NCBI RefSeq assembly: GCF_029837695.1
Contig: NZ_JAOEEA010000003.1
Span: 62,001-126,000 of the forward strand
Origin: Pseudomonas sp. GD04019
GTDB lineage: Bacteria > Pseudomonadota > Gammaproteobacteria > Pseudomonadales > Pseudomonadaceae
Direction of reading: 5' to 3'
Length of the DNA: 64,000 nt
The notes beneath the pieces were generated by a model that was given only the letters and a program-made list of their open reading frames with translations, was not told where the DNA came from and did no database searches. Made by a program: the position numbers and the translations under genes. Each line of letters begins with the position of its first letter. Within the stretch, counting starts at the first letter, position 1. Positions 1 to 7,073 of the stretch are shown piece by piece.

Positions 1-1
1 G

Positions 2-1087
2 CACTGCGACTTACGCGGCCCCAGCGATGATCCCGCATCCAGAAAGCTAGAATTCTCGTTCCCGCCGCATTACTACCTGTCGATGGAAATGCTGTTGCGT
101 GCGCCTGCCAGGCGCGTGGAACCGCCAAGTAATTTCTATGTGGAAGATCTCGACTATCGCTACTCACTGGGCGCGGACGATATACCGAGAGAGATTTCTC
201 AGTACCTCCAAGCCTGCCGTCTATTCCGTGCACTTACACAGGTAGCTGATGACGAGAGACGACTGGCCGGGATGGTGACGCTGGTTTTCCTACACAATCA
301 AAAATTGGAAGTCACAGCTGAGTATAATGAAGATAATTTAAGGGACTTACCTAAACTGGAAGAATTCGAGCAACAGTATTTCCTCAGCTCAACTCACAAA
401 CAACAGAAAGCGACTATTCTCCGAACTGCGCTCTTCAACATCTTCTCAGGGCAATCCAAAGTATCTCTATCCGACATACTAGAGCGATTCTCTGAGCTTG
501 TGGAACACGTTGAGAGCAGTTATCAGCTCTATGTTTCAGAGTTTTCTTTCCAAAAGGTGAAAGCTGAAGTCGAGAAGGAGAAGCTCGAGTTCACCACCAA
601 GCTGAACAAGGTATTTTCAGACATCCAGAACCAGCTTCTTGCTGTTCCTGCCGCATTGATCCTTATTGGTGGACAGATGGAAAATGCGGGGGCATGGTCA
701 ATCAAGAACTTGCTTATTTGGAGTGGCGCAATGGTATTTGCGTTACTCATGAACCTATTGATCAATAACCAGCGCCATACCCTCCGAGCTATCAAACTTG
801 AGATTGACCAGCAATGGGATCTGATACAAGGCAAGCATAAAACTGTTGCTGAGCAGTTCAAGGATAACTACCGCCAACTTGATGACCGCTATGCTCATCA
901 GCATCGTCTACTCGGAACGGTAAGTACCCTAGTGGCAGCAGCACTGGCTTTTGCAACGGGCATGCTGCTCTGGTATTCGGTGTCTTGGCTATTATTTCTT
1001 CAAAGCGTCATCTGGGGCATCGCTCTTGGATTACCAGCTTATGGCCTCTATCAGCTAGCTCTCTTCTGGAAAGAGAGGACTCGGTGA
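2..1087 (+). CDS. Unrecognised coiled-coil/membrane protein, 5' end outside window
   Basis: The reading frame is open to the left edge. The first ATG is at 83 but there is no in-frame stop between base 2 and 83, so the protein probably starts upstream and 83 need not be the start. Counted from the ATG, residues 1-130 are soluble and charged and about 130-185 look helical or coiled coil. Hydrophobic segments follow at about 183-197, 209-227, 277-297 and 301-328, with a charged helix between the second and third. I recognise no family motif. The base composition is clearly more AT-rich than the genes from 1431 onward, and the gene ends about 250 bases before a tRNA-derived att scar, so it is probably cargo of an integrated element. 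A membrane component of a defence or stress system is possible, but that is a guess from context only. Confidence 0.75.
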   Translation, partial: HCDLRGPSDDPASRKLEFSFPPHYYLSMEMLLRAPARRVEPPSNFYVEDLDYRYSLGADDIPREISQYLQACRLFRALTQVADDERRLAGMVTLVFLHNQKLEVTAEYNEDNLRDLPKLEEFEQQYFLSSTHKQQKATILRTALFNIFSGQSKVSLSDILERFSELVEHVESSYQLYVSEFSFQKVKAEVEKEKLEFTTKLNKVFSDIQNQLLAVPAALILIGGQMENAGAWSIKNLLIWSGAMVFALLMNLLINNQRHTLRAIKLEIDQQWDLIQGKHKTVAEQFKDNYRQLDDRYAHQHRLLGTVSTLVAAALAFATGMLLWYSVSWLLFLQSVIWGIALGLPAYGLYQLALFWKERTR

Positions 1088-1241
1088 GAGGTTAGCTTTA
1101 TCCTAAATTATCAACCCCACCGGTCCACGCCTTCGATCACGGTAGCGTGTTCACTTTTGCTGCCGACGCACACACGCCGAACAGGTAGGAAGCACCATGC
1201 AGCAGTACACTGGCGGTACAGTGCCCAGCTTTTACAGACTT

Positions 1242-1309
1242 CGCTAAATTACGCCTAACCCGCTCTACGACAGTACTTTCAGCTAACTGTACCTGCGCTA
1301 AGCTACGCC
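1242..1309. repeat. Two imperfect 14-base direct repeats beside the att scar
   Basis: Two copies of a CGCTAA-RY-TACGCC unit lie at 1242-1255 and 1296-1309, in the same orientation and 54 bases apart, matching at 12 of 14 positions. They sit on the element side of the tRNA fragment. That is where tyrosine integrases or excisionases bind their arm sites, so this is a plausible role. It is inferred from position; no integrase gene is in the window. The rest of 1088-1340 shows no convincing gene. Confidence 0.4.
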
Positions 1310-1342
1310 CGATTTCACTGGGCTTGCAGCGTTTCTAGGCAA

Positions 1343-1387
1343 CTCATAATCCTTTGGTCCACGGTTCGAGTCCGTGTGGGCCCACCA
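1343..1387 (+). other. 3' fragment of a CAT-anticodon tRNA gene (att scar of an integrated element)
   Basis: The sequence reads as a tRNA from the anticodon loop (CTCATAA, 1343-1349) through the 3' anticodon strand, variable loop, a perfect T-arm (CACGG/CCGTG around TTCGAGT, 1360-1376), the 3' acceptor strand TGGGCCC and ACCA. No 5' half exists: the bases before the loop do not pair with the 3' anticodon strand and there is no D-arm or 5' acceptor strand. A break at the anticodon loop is typical of tyrosine-integrase crossover sites. This is therefore the chromosomal remnant at one end of an element, with the intact tRNA expected at the other end, left of the window. The CAT anticodon fits elongator Met or lysidine-modified Ile; I cannot tell which. 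Confidence 0.85.
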
Positions 1388-1390
1388 AAT

Positions 1391-1418
1391 GAAAAGCCGC
1401 GCAATTGCGCGGCTTTTT
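1391..1418 (+). terminator. Rho-independent terminator of the interrupted tRNA
   Basis: AAAGCCGCGC, an AATT loop and GCGCGGCTTTTT form a perfect hairpin with a T run, starting four bases after the ACCA. It supports the view that the DNA from here rightwards is the original chromosome downstream of the tRNA. Confidence 0.85.
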
Positions 1419-1430
1419 CGTTTCTGCCCT

Positions 1431-1589
1431 TCAGCGTTTGGCGATGATGTACACCGCGTGCACGATGCCCGGGATGTAGCCGAGCAGGGTGAGCAGGATG
1501 TTCAGCCAGAAGGCACCGCCGAAGCCGACCTGGAGGAATACGCCCAGCGGCGGCAGCAGGATGGCGATGAGAATACGGATGAGGTCCAT
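1431..1589 (-). CDS. YqaE/Pmp3-family small membrane protein, 52 aa
   Basis: This short gene encodes a 52-residue, very hydrophobic protein. It has two membrane segments (about residues 4-22 and 25-48) around a central GFGGAFWLN stretch, and ends HAVYIIAKR. The LLPPLGVFLQVG and LTLLGYIPGIVHA elements are characteristic of the Pmp3/YqaE/UPF0057 family, which is linked to membrane potential and stress responses in other organisms. An AGGAG ribosome site lies about five bases before the ATG. It is the first chromosomal gene after the att scar and its stop is close to the tRNA terminator. Confidence 0.9.
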   Translation of the reverse strand: MDLIRILIAILLPPLGVFLQVGFGGAFWLNILLTLLGYIPGIVHAVYIIAKR

Positions 1590-1845
1590 GGGCTACTCCT
1601 TGGGGTCCATGATGGCGAAAGCGCCGTACCAGCACAGACCCGAACAAGCGCAGCGCGGTTCCAGCTGATTCGCTAAGACCGCGCACGTGCAGTACGCCGA
1701 ACAGCAGCACCATTGCCAGGCTGAGCCTGGCGCTGCAGGCGACCGTGCAGCAGGCCGATCCCTAGCGATGGGCCGAGCTGCATCTACGCCAACGACTCCT
1801 GGATGATCGCCCAGGCGTGACCTGGTCATGGTCGCGCAGCACCGG

Positions 1846-1997
1846 CTAGGTGAATTCCAGGTCGATATACACGACCACGCCGTAGTCGTAGAGGTGGCCG
1901 CGCTCACCGCGCACGGAGCGCTTAGTCACCCCGCCAAGGCTTTCGGCCAGGCGGCGCCGGTCGCCCCTGCCAGCTTGAGCAGAGCACGACGCCGCAT
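1846..1997 (-). pseudogene. Remnant of a Tat-signal protein, frameshifted or internally deleted
   Basis: A strong AAGGAGG ribosome site precedes an ATG at 1997. It opens a frame reading MRRRALLKLAGATGAAWP, a plausible twin-arginine export signal, but this stops after 23 codons (TGA at 1926-1928). Immediately afterwards another frame reads SVRGERGHLYDYGVVVYIDL and ends at a TAG at 1846-1848, with good codon use and an ordinary protein-like sequence. This looks like the two ends of one gene brought together by an internal deletion. The parent family is not recognisable. The adjoining 1590-1845 shows no convincing gene on either strand. Confidence 0.4.
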
Positions 1998-2013
1998 TAC
2001 TGCCTCCTTGCCT

Positions 2014-3801
2014 TCAGCGAATGGTCAGACCGAAGGGCTCTTCGCCGAAGTCGAAGCACCCGAGGAAGGTCTTGATATCCAGCAGGTTGCCGTCGACCTT
2101 GACGTCGCCCAGCAGCACGCCCTTGACCAGCCCGCCCTCGCCGGTCAACAGGGTATCCATGAAGCTCTTGTCCATCGTCAGCTTGAGCACAGTGCCCTCG
2201 GGGATGCCGCGATGCAGCTGGGCCACACCGCGGCGCACTTCCAGCGCCCACTGCTCGCCGACGTCGGGGAACTCGAAGCCGAGGGTCATCTGCAGATCGG
2301 CCGATTTGTCCGGGTCGATGCGGGTCACCCAGTTGCCGAGGAAGGCCTGCGGGGTGAAGTTCTTCACCATCTGCGGCGAGAGGAATACGCCGCGCAGCAC
2401 CAGGGCCTGATCGCGCACATCCTCGCCGTCGAACTGTCCCTCCAACTCCATGGCGCTGGTCAGGTACCAGTTGCGCCAGTTGATGTTCATGCTGGCGTAA
2501 CCCAGCTTGCGGAAGCTGCGCGCCTTGATATCGCGCGCCAGCTCATCCTCCCGGTCGACGCGGATGGCGTAGCCGGAAAGCTCCGCGGCCCACTGGTAGT
2601 CGCCGGCGAGGTAGGCCTTGCCCGCCTCCAGCAGCAGCTTGTCGCGGCCACCCATCAGGGCGATCAGGCGCTGCGCTTTTTCACGCGGCGGGATCGGGTC
2701 GAGGTCCACCGGGTCGCCCTGGAACCAGCCCAGGTAGCCGTTGTAGATCTGCCGCACGCTGTGCTTGACGGTGCCGTAATACTCGCGCAGGTAGGGGGTG
2801 TAGCTGGCCAGGTGCGGCGGCAGCTTGACCTTCTCCACCAGCTCGTCCGGGGTCAGGCCCTTGTTCATCCAGCGCACGGTCTGGTCGTGGATGTAGGCGA
2901 TACCGTCGCGGGTCATGCGCAGCACCTCCTCCACTTTCTCTGCGCCGGTCACCGGGCGGCCGTGCAGCGGCACCATGTACTCGGCCTTGAGCGAGCGCAG
3001 CAGATCCAGGCTGGCCACCCACAGCACCGGGTCGCGGAACTTGGTGCCGCGCAGGGTGTGGATGTTCGGCAGGGTGGGCCCCTGGTCGACCTCGGCGCTG
3101 ATCAGCACCTTGTTGTTCGGCAGGTACAGCACTATCTCATCCGGCGCCTCGCTGGGCGCGTGGAAGAACTGCACCGGCAGGCCGGCGATGGTGGTATCCA
3201 GGCGCTCCTTGAAGGTGACGGTGGGGGCGATGAAGGTCGACGGATCGGCCTTGGCGATCGGGCCGATGCCACCGTTCATGTCCTTGTTGTCGGCCGGCTT
3301 GAGGAAAGTGCCGAAGGTGTAGGCCGAACGCACGCCGAGAACCGGCCCGACCTGCGCGCCCTGGGCCACCACGTTGGCCAGCAGGGTCTCGTGCGCGTAG
3401 ATCTGCACCTCGCCGCTGGCCACCTGCTCGGGGCTGACGAAGGCCTGCACGCCGTTGATATGGTCCGGGTGGAAGTGGGTGTAGACCACCGCCTTGACCG
3501 GCTTGGCGCTGACCTTGCGCAGCTCGTCCATGATCTTGCGCGACTCGCTCACCGACTCGCCGGTGTCGACGATGATCAGCCCCTCGGGCGCATCGATGGC
3601 CACCACGTTGCCGAGCTGCCAACCGACCGCCGACCAGACGTTGTCGGCCACCTTGTACAGCTTCTGGGTGAAGTGCGCGGTATGCGCCTTGAGTTCGGGG
3701 TGGATGCTCGGCTCGATGCGCTCCTCGGGCAGGGCGGCAACGGCGGAGAAAGGCAGACTGGCGGCCAGCAGCAGGCCACCGAAACGGCAGGACAGTCTCA
3801 T
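2014..3801 (-). CDS. Metallo-beta-lactamase-fold alkyl sulfatase (SdsA1/BDS1-like), exported
   Basis: This 595-residue protein would hydrolyse alkyl sulfate esters such as SDS to alcohol and sulfate. Residues 1-23 form a signal peptide ending SAVAA, which decided the ATG at 3801 over one 19 codons upstream. A metallo-beta-lactamase domain follows with the zinc motif THFHPDH at about 108-114 and the VDTGES strand before it. The middle third resembles the alkyl-sulfatase dimerisation domain and the last 100 residues the SCP2-like domain (MTLGFEFPD...VLKLTMDKS). At 595 residues it is somewhat shorter than I recall for SdsA1. It is divergent from a LysR regulator at 3901, as sdsA1 and sdsB1 are in P. 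aeruginosa, so activation by that regulator is likely. The natural substrate is uncertain. Confidence 0.88.
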   Translation of the reverse strand: MRLSCRFGGLLLAASLPFSAVAALPEERIEPSIHPELKAHTAHFTQKLYKVADNVWSAVGWQLGNVVAIDAPEGLIIVDTGESVSESRKIMDELRKVSAKPVKAVVYTHFHPDHINGVQAFVSPEQVASGEVQIYAHETLLANVVAQGAQVGPVLGVRSAYTFGTFLKPADNKDMNGGIGPIAKADPSTFIAPTVTFKERLDTTIAGLPVQFFHAPSEAPDEIVLYLPNNKVLISAEVDQGPTLPNIHTLRGTKFRDPVLWVASLDLLRSLKAEYMVPLHGRPVTGAEKVEEVLRMTRDGIAYIHDQTVRWMNKGLTPDELVEKVKLPPHLASYTPYLREYYGTVKHSVRQIYNGYLGWFQGDPVDLDPIPPREKAQRLIALMGGRDKLLLEAGKAYLAGDYQWAAELSGYAIRVDREDELARDIKARSFRKLGYASMNINWRNWYLTSAMELEGQFDGEDVRDQALVLRGVFLSPQMVKNFTPQAFLGNWVTRIDPDKSADLQMTLGFEFPDVGEQWALEVRRGVAQLHRGIPEGTVLKLTMDKSFMDTLLTGEGGLVKGVLLGDVKVDGNLLDIKTFLGCFDFGEEPFGLTIR

Positions 3802-3823
3802 GGGGCAGGGCTCGTTGTGTTTG

Positions 3824-3866
3824 TTGGAATGGCTGCAGACTGGCCCAGCACAGGTCATAATTCCAA
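3824..3866. promoter_or_regulatory. Inverted repeat in the divergent sulfatase/LysR intergenic region
   Basis: TTGGAAT at 3824-3830 and ATTCCAA at 3860-3866 form a 7-base inverted repeat with a 29-base spacer, between the divergent starts at 3801 and 3901. The position suits a LysR-type operator for the neighbouring regulator. The assignment is by position only. Confidence 0.35.
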
Positions 3867-3900
3867 TGCATTCTTTTCCACAACCCGATGCGCTATCCGC

Positions 3901-4788
3901 ATGAATGATCTACGCCAGCTGCGCCACTTCGTCGCCCTCGCCGAGCATGGCCACTTCGCCCGCGCCGCCGAAGCCGTGCACCTCAGCCAACCGGCGCTGA
4001 GCCGCAGCATCCAGGCCCTGGAGAGCGGCCTGGGCTGCCGCCTGGTCGACCGCCACAGCCGCGGCATCGGCCTCACCGCCCACGGCCTGCTGGTGCTGGA
4101 GCACGCCCGTCGCCTGCTCGCCGGTAGCCGCGCGCTGGACAATGCAGTGCGCCAGCTGGGCAATCTGGAGAGCGGCGAACTGCGCCTGGGCGCCGGCCCC
4201 TACCCCGCCGCCCGGCTGCTGCCGCAGGCCATGGGCCAATTCGCTGAACGCTTCCCGCGGGTGCGCCTGCAACTGCTGATCGAAAACTGGCAGCAACTGC
4301 GCACGCGCCTGCTCGACGAGCAGGTCGAGCTGTTCGTCGCCGATATCCGCGAGCTCGCTGGCGACCCGCAGCTGCAGATCGAGCCGCTGCACACGCACCC
4401 CGGCGTGCTGTTCTGCCAGCCCCGGCATCCGCTGCTGCAACGCGGGGCGCTGGAGCTGGCCGACCTGCTGGACTATCCGCTGGCCGGCACCCAGCTGCCC
4501 GATGAGGTCATCGCCGCACTGCGCGGTCTCGGCGCGGGCGATAACCCGCTGACCATCCAGTGCGACAACTTCATGGTGCTCAAGGAACTGGTGTCCAGCA
4601 GCCTGGTACTGAGCATGGCGCCCTGGGACGTGATCGCCCAGGACCTGGCCGACGGCCGACTGGCCGTGCTGCCGCTGGCCTTCAAGCTCGGCCAGCGCTC
4701 CGCCTACGGCCTGGTCAGCCGCGCCGGCCACAGCCTGTCGCCGGGTGCAGCCGAGCTGCGGCGGATCATCCTGGAGCAGGACGCCTAG
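3901..4788 (+). CDS. LysR-family transcriptional regulator (divergent from alkyl sulfatase)
   Basis: This 295-residue protein opens MNDLRQLRHFVALAEHG. A winged helix-turn-helix follows at about residues 1-60, with the LysR signature FARAAEAVHLSQPALSRSIQ, and then a substrate-binding-like effector domain (about 90-290). The ATG at 3901 gives the usual LysR N-terminus. It is transcribed away from the sulfatase gene, as SdsB1 is from sdsA1, and probably activates it on an alkyl-sulfate-related signal; the inducer cannot be read from sequence. Its last codon overlaps the end of the convergent agmatinase gene by four bases, so no terminator separates them. Confidence 0.92.
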   Translation: MNDLRQLRHFVALAEHGHFARAAEAVHLSQPALSRSIQALESGLGCRLVDRHSRGIGLTAHGLLVLEHARRLLAGSRALDNAVRQLGNLESGELRLGAGPYPAARLLPQAMGQFAERFPRVRLQLLIENWQQLRTRLLDEQVELFVADIRELAGDPQLQIEPLHTHPGVLFCQPRHPLLQRGALELADLLDYPLAGTQLPDEVIAALRGLGAGDNPLTIQCDNFMVLKELVSSSLVLSMAPWDVIAQDLADGRLAVLPLAFKLGQRSAYGLVSRAGHSLSPGAAELRRIILEQDA

Positions 4789-5741
4789 CCCAACCTGTGC
4801 CGATAGGCATACAGGCAGACCATTTCCATCGCCAGGGTCGCACCGGCCAGCGCGGTGATTTCCGAGTTGTCGTAGGGCGGCGCCACCTCCACCACATCCA
4901 TGCCGACCAGGTTGATGCCGCGCAGGCCACGCAAGATTTCCAGGGCCTGGTGGCTGGACAGCCCGCCGCACACCGGGGTGCCGGTGCCAGGAGCGAAGGC
5001 CGGGTCGAGGCAGTCGATGTCGAAGGTCAGGTACACCGGGTTGTCGCCGACGCGGGCGCGGATCAGCTCGGCGATCTGCTCCGGCGTGCTGCGGTTGACC
5101 TGCCGCGCATCCAGCACCTGGAAGCCCATTACGTCGTCATTGGTGGTGCGCAGGCCGACCTGCACCGAGCGCGCCGGGTCGACCAGGCCGTCCTTGGCGG
5201 CGTGGTAGAACATGGTGCCGTGGTCGATGCGCGCGCCCTCCTCGTCCGGCCAGGTGTCGCTGTGCGCGTCGAAGTGGATCAGCGACAGGGTGCCGTGCTT
5301 CTTGGCGTGGGCCTTGAGCAGCGGGTAGCTGATGAAGTGGTCGCCGCCCAGGGTGAGCATGGCGCAGCCGGCGTCGAGGATCTTGTCGGCGTGGGCTTCG
5401 ATGGCCGCCGGGGTGTCCTGCGGCGTGCCGTGGTCGAAGTAGCAGTCGCCGTAGTCGATGCAGGCCAGCAAGTCGAAGGGGTCGAACTCCCAGGGGAAGT
5501 GCCGCGCCCAGGCCGACTGGATCGACGCGGCGCGGATCGCCCGCGGGCCGAAGCGGCTGCCTGGGCGGTTGGTGGTGGCGGTGTCGAACGGCACGCCGCT
5601 GACCACCAGGTCCACCCCACGCAGGTCGCGGGTATAGCGGCGGCGCATAAAGCTGGTGATGCCAGCGTAGGTCGGCTCGGCCGCGGTGCCGTACAGGCTG
5701 TCGCGGGTCATCGCCTGGTCGTTGTCGAAGGCTTGGTCCAT
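4785..5741 (-). CDS. speB: Agmatinase (ureohydrolase family)
   Basis: This 318-residue enzyme would hydrolyse agmatine to putrescine and urea with two Mn ions in the cytoplasm. Metal ligands lie in GGDHF (about 147-151), DAHSDT (about 170-175) and DIDCLDPAFAPGTGTP near 250. The DHGTMFYHAAKDGL and GMDVVEVAPPYD segments closely follow what I know of E. coli SpeB. Related guanidinobutyrase and guanidinopropionase genes of Pseudomonas share this fold, so the substrate is not beyond doubt. A polyamine-binding protein gene lies upstream on the same strand, 116 bases away across a REP pair, which supports a polyamine role. Confidence 0.88.
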   Translation of the reverse strand: MDQAFDNDQAMTRDSLYGTAAEPTYAGITSFMRRRYTRDLRGVDLVVSGVPFDTATTNRPGSRFGPRAIRAASIQSAWARHFPWEFDPFDLLACIDYGDCYFDHGTPQDTPAAIEAHADKILDAGCAMLTLGGDHFISYPLLKAHAKKHGTLSLIHFDAHSDTWPDEEGARIDHGTMFYHAAKDGLVDPARSVQVGLRTTNDDVMGFQVLDARQVNRSTPEQIAELIRARVGDNPVYLTFDIDCLDPAFAPGTGTPVCGGLSSHQALEILRGLRGINLVGMDVVEVAPPYDNSEITALAGATLAMEMVCLYAYRHRLG

Positions 5742-5775
5742 GGGTGGGTCTCGCTAGGTAAAGGCTGGGATTTAC

Positions 5776-5842
5776 CGTAGGAGCGAGCTCTGCTCGCGAA
5801 AGCGCCTATACAGAACCTTCGCGAGCAGAGCTCGCTCCTACG
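5776..5842. repeat. REP palindrome pair (GTAGGAGCGAGC type)
   Basis: Two inverted copies of a roughly 25-base unit beginning CGTAGGAGCGAGCTCTGCTC (5776-5800 and 5818-5842) flank a 17-base spacer. This is the familiar Pseudomonas REP/BIME sequence. It lies between the polyamine-binding protein gene and speB and may stabilise or attenuate the transcript between them. Confidence 0.9.
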
Positions 5843-5857
5843 CGATTCGAGTCAAAC

Positions 5858-6931
5858 TCAGTACTGGGTGCGGAACGCCGTCCACAGGCGGGTGCGCTGG
5901 CGCATCTCGCGCAGCGGCAAGCTCTGTTCGGCGAACAACTTGGCGCGCATGTCCGCTGCCGGGTAGATGTCCGGATCGCCGCTCACCGCCTCGTCCAGCA
6001 GCGGCGTGGCGGCGCGGTTGGCATTGGCGAAGTACAACGAGTTGGTCAGCTCGGCGATGGCTTCGGGCTTGAGCATGAAGTCGATGAAGGCGCGGGCGGC
6101 CTCGGGGTGCGGCGCGTCCACCGGGATGGCCAGGGTGTCGAACCAGATCAGCGTGCCTTCCTTGGGAATCCGGTAGACCACCGAGAAAGGCTGTTTGGCC
6201 TCGAGTGCGCGGGCGGTGGCCATGCCGGCGTCGCCAGTGTAGGTCAGCGCCAGGCAGGTTTCGCCCTTGGCCAGGTCGTCGATCTGCCGGCTCTGGCCAA
6301 CGTAGCGCAGGTTCGGTTGCAGTCTGGCCAGCAGGGCCTTGGCCGCCTCGCGGTCGGCCTCGGCGGTGCTGTACGGGTCCTTGCCCAGGTAGTTGAGCAC
6401 CACGGCGATGACCTCCTGCGGCGAGTCGAGCACACTGATGCCGCAGTCCTTGAGCTTGCTGGCGTACTCGGGCTTGAACAGCAGGTCGAGGCTGTCCAGC
6501 GCTACGCCGGGCAGGCGCTGCTCTACCGCCTCCTTGTTGATGCCCAGGCCGATGGTGCCCCAGGTGTAGGGCACGCCATAGGCGTTGCCAGGGTCGACTC
6601 CGGCCAGCTTGGCCAGCAGCTCGGGATCGAGGTTGCCCTTGCCGGCCAGCTCGCCCACCGGCTGCAGCGCCTTGGCACCGATGGTGCGGGCCAGCACGCT
6701 GGAAGATGGCACCACCACGTCATAGCCGCTGCCGCCGGTGAGCAGCTTGCTCTCCAGGACTTCGGTACTGTCGAAGGTGTCGTACTTGACCTTGATCCCG
6801 GTCTCGGCCTGGAAGCGCTGCAGCGCCTGCACCGGCACGTAGTCGGCCCAGTTGTAGAGGTTGAGGACTTTTTCCTCGGCCTGCAGCGGCAGGGCGAAGG
6901 CGAACACAAGCAAGCTGGCGACAAGGCGCAT
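5858..6931 (-). CDS. Periplasmic polyamine-binding protein (PotD/PotF family)
   Basis: This 357-residue solute-binding protein has a signal peptide ending LPLQA (residues 1-18). The mature start, EEKVLNLYNWADYVP, is typical of PotD/PotF binders of putrescine or spermidine. Later family landmarks include YGVPYTWGTIGLGINK and YTGDAGMA. A GAGGAA ribosome site precedes the ATG at 6931; a longer frame upstream adds no signal peptide and was rejected. No permease or ATPase lies beside it, so it either serves a transporter elsewhere or acts as a sensor. It is divergent from a LysR gene at 7074 and upstream of speB, together suggesting a polyamine/agmatine uptake and use unit. Confidence 0.9.
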   Translation of the reverse strand: MRLVASLLVFAFALPLQAEEKVLNLYNWADYVPVQALQRFQAETGIKVKYDTFDSTEVLESKLLTGGSGYDVVVPSSSVLARTIGAKALQPVGELAGKGNLDPELLAKLAGVDPGNAYGVPYTWGTIGLGINKEAVEQRLPGVALDSLDLLFKPEYASKLKDCGISVLDSPQEVIAVVLNYLGKDPYSTAEADREAAKALLARLQPNLRYVGQSRQIDDLAKGETCLALTYTGDAGMATARALEAKQPFSVVYRIPKEGTLIWFDTLAIPVDAPHPEAARAFIDFMLKPEAIAELTNSLYFANANRAATPLLDEAVSGDPDIYPAADMRAKLFAEQSLPLREMRQRTRLWTAFRTQY

Positions 6932-7073
6932 GAGCGGATTCCTCGGCAGATTCGATAGCCCGCGCCCCTCTGTTGGGGGCTCTGGAGTGACGCCATCCTG
7001 CGCCGCCGTTTGCTTCCGATAAATACGAAGTGATCTACTCTGGCATCGCAATCTATCAATGTATGGAGCCTCC

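Noticed and set aside
1300..1387. A complete tRNA gene
   Set aside because: There is no 5' acceptor strand, D-arm or 5' anticodon strand; the sequence left of the anticodon loop does not pair. Only a 3' fragment is present.
1315..1713. Minus-strand frame covering the tRNA fragment and the Pmp3 gene
   Set aside because: It runs through the tRNA remnant and is out of phase with the clear 52-aa Pmp3 protein. Its N-terminal third is hydrophobic but lacks a ribosome site.
1828..3900. Long plus-strand open frame of almost 3 kb running into the LysR gene
   Set aside because: The part before 3901 is antisense to the sulfatase gene, has the Ala/Val/Gln/His-rich composition of reversed GC-rich coding DNA and no family features. 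Only the 295 codons from 3901 are a real protein.
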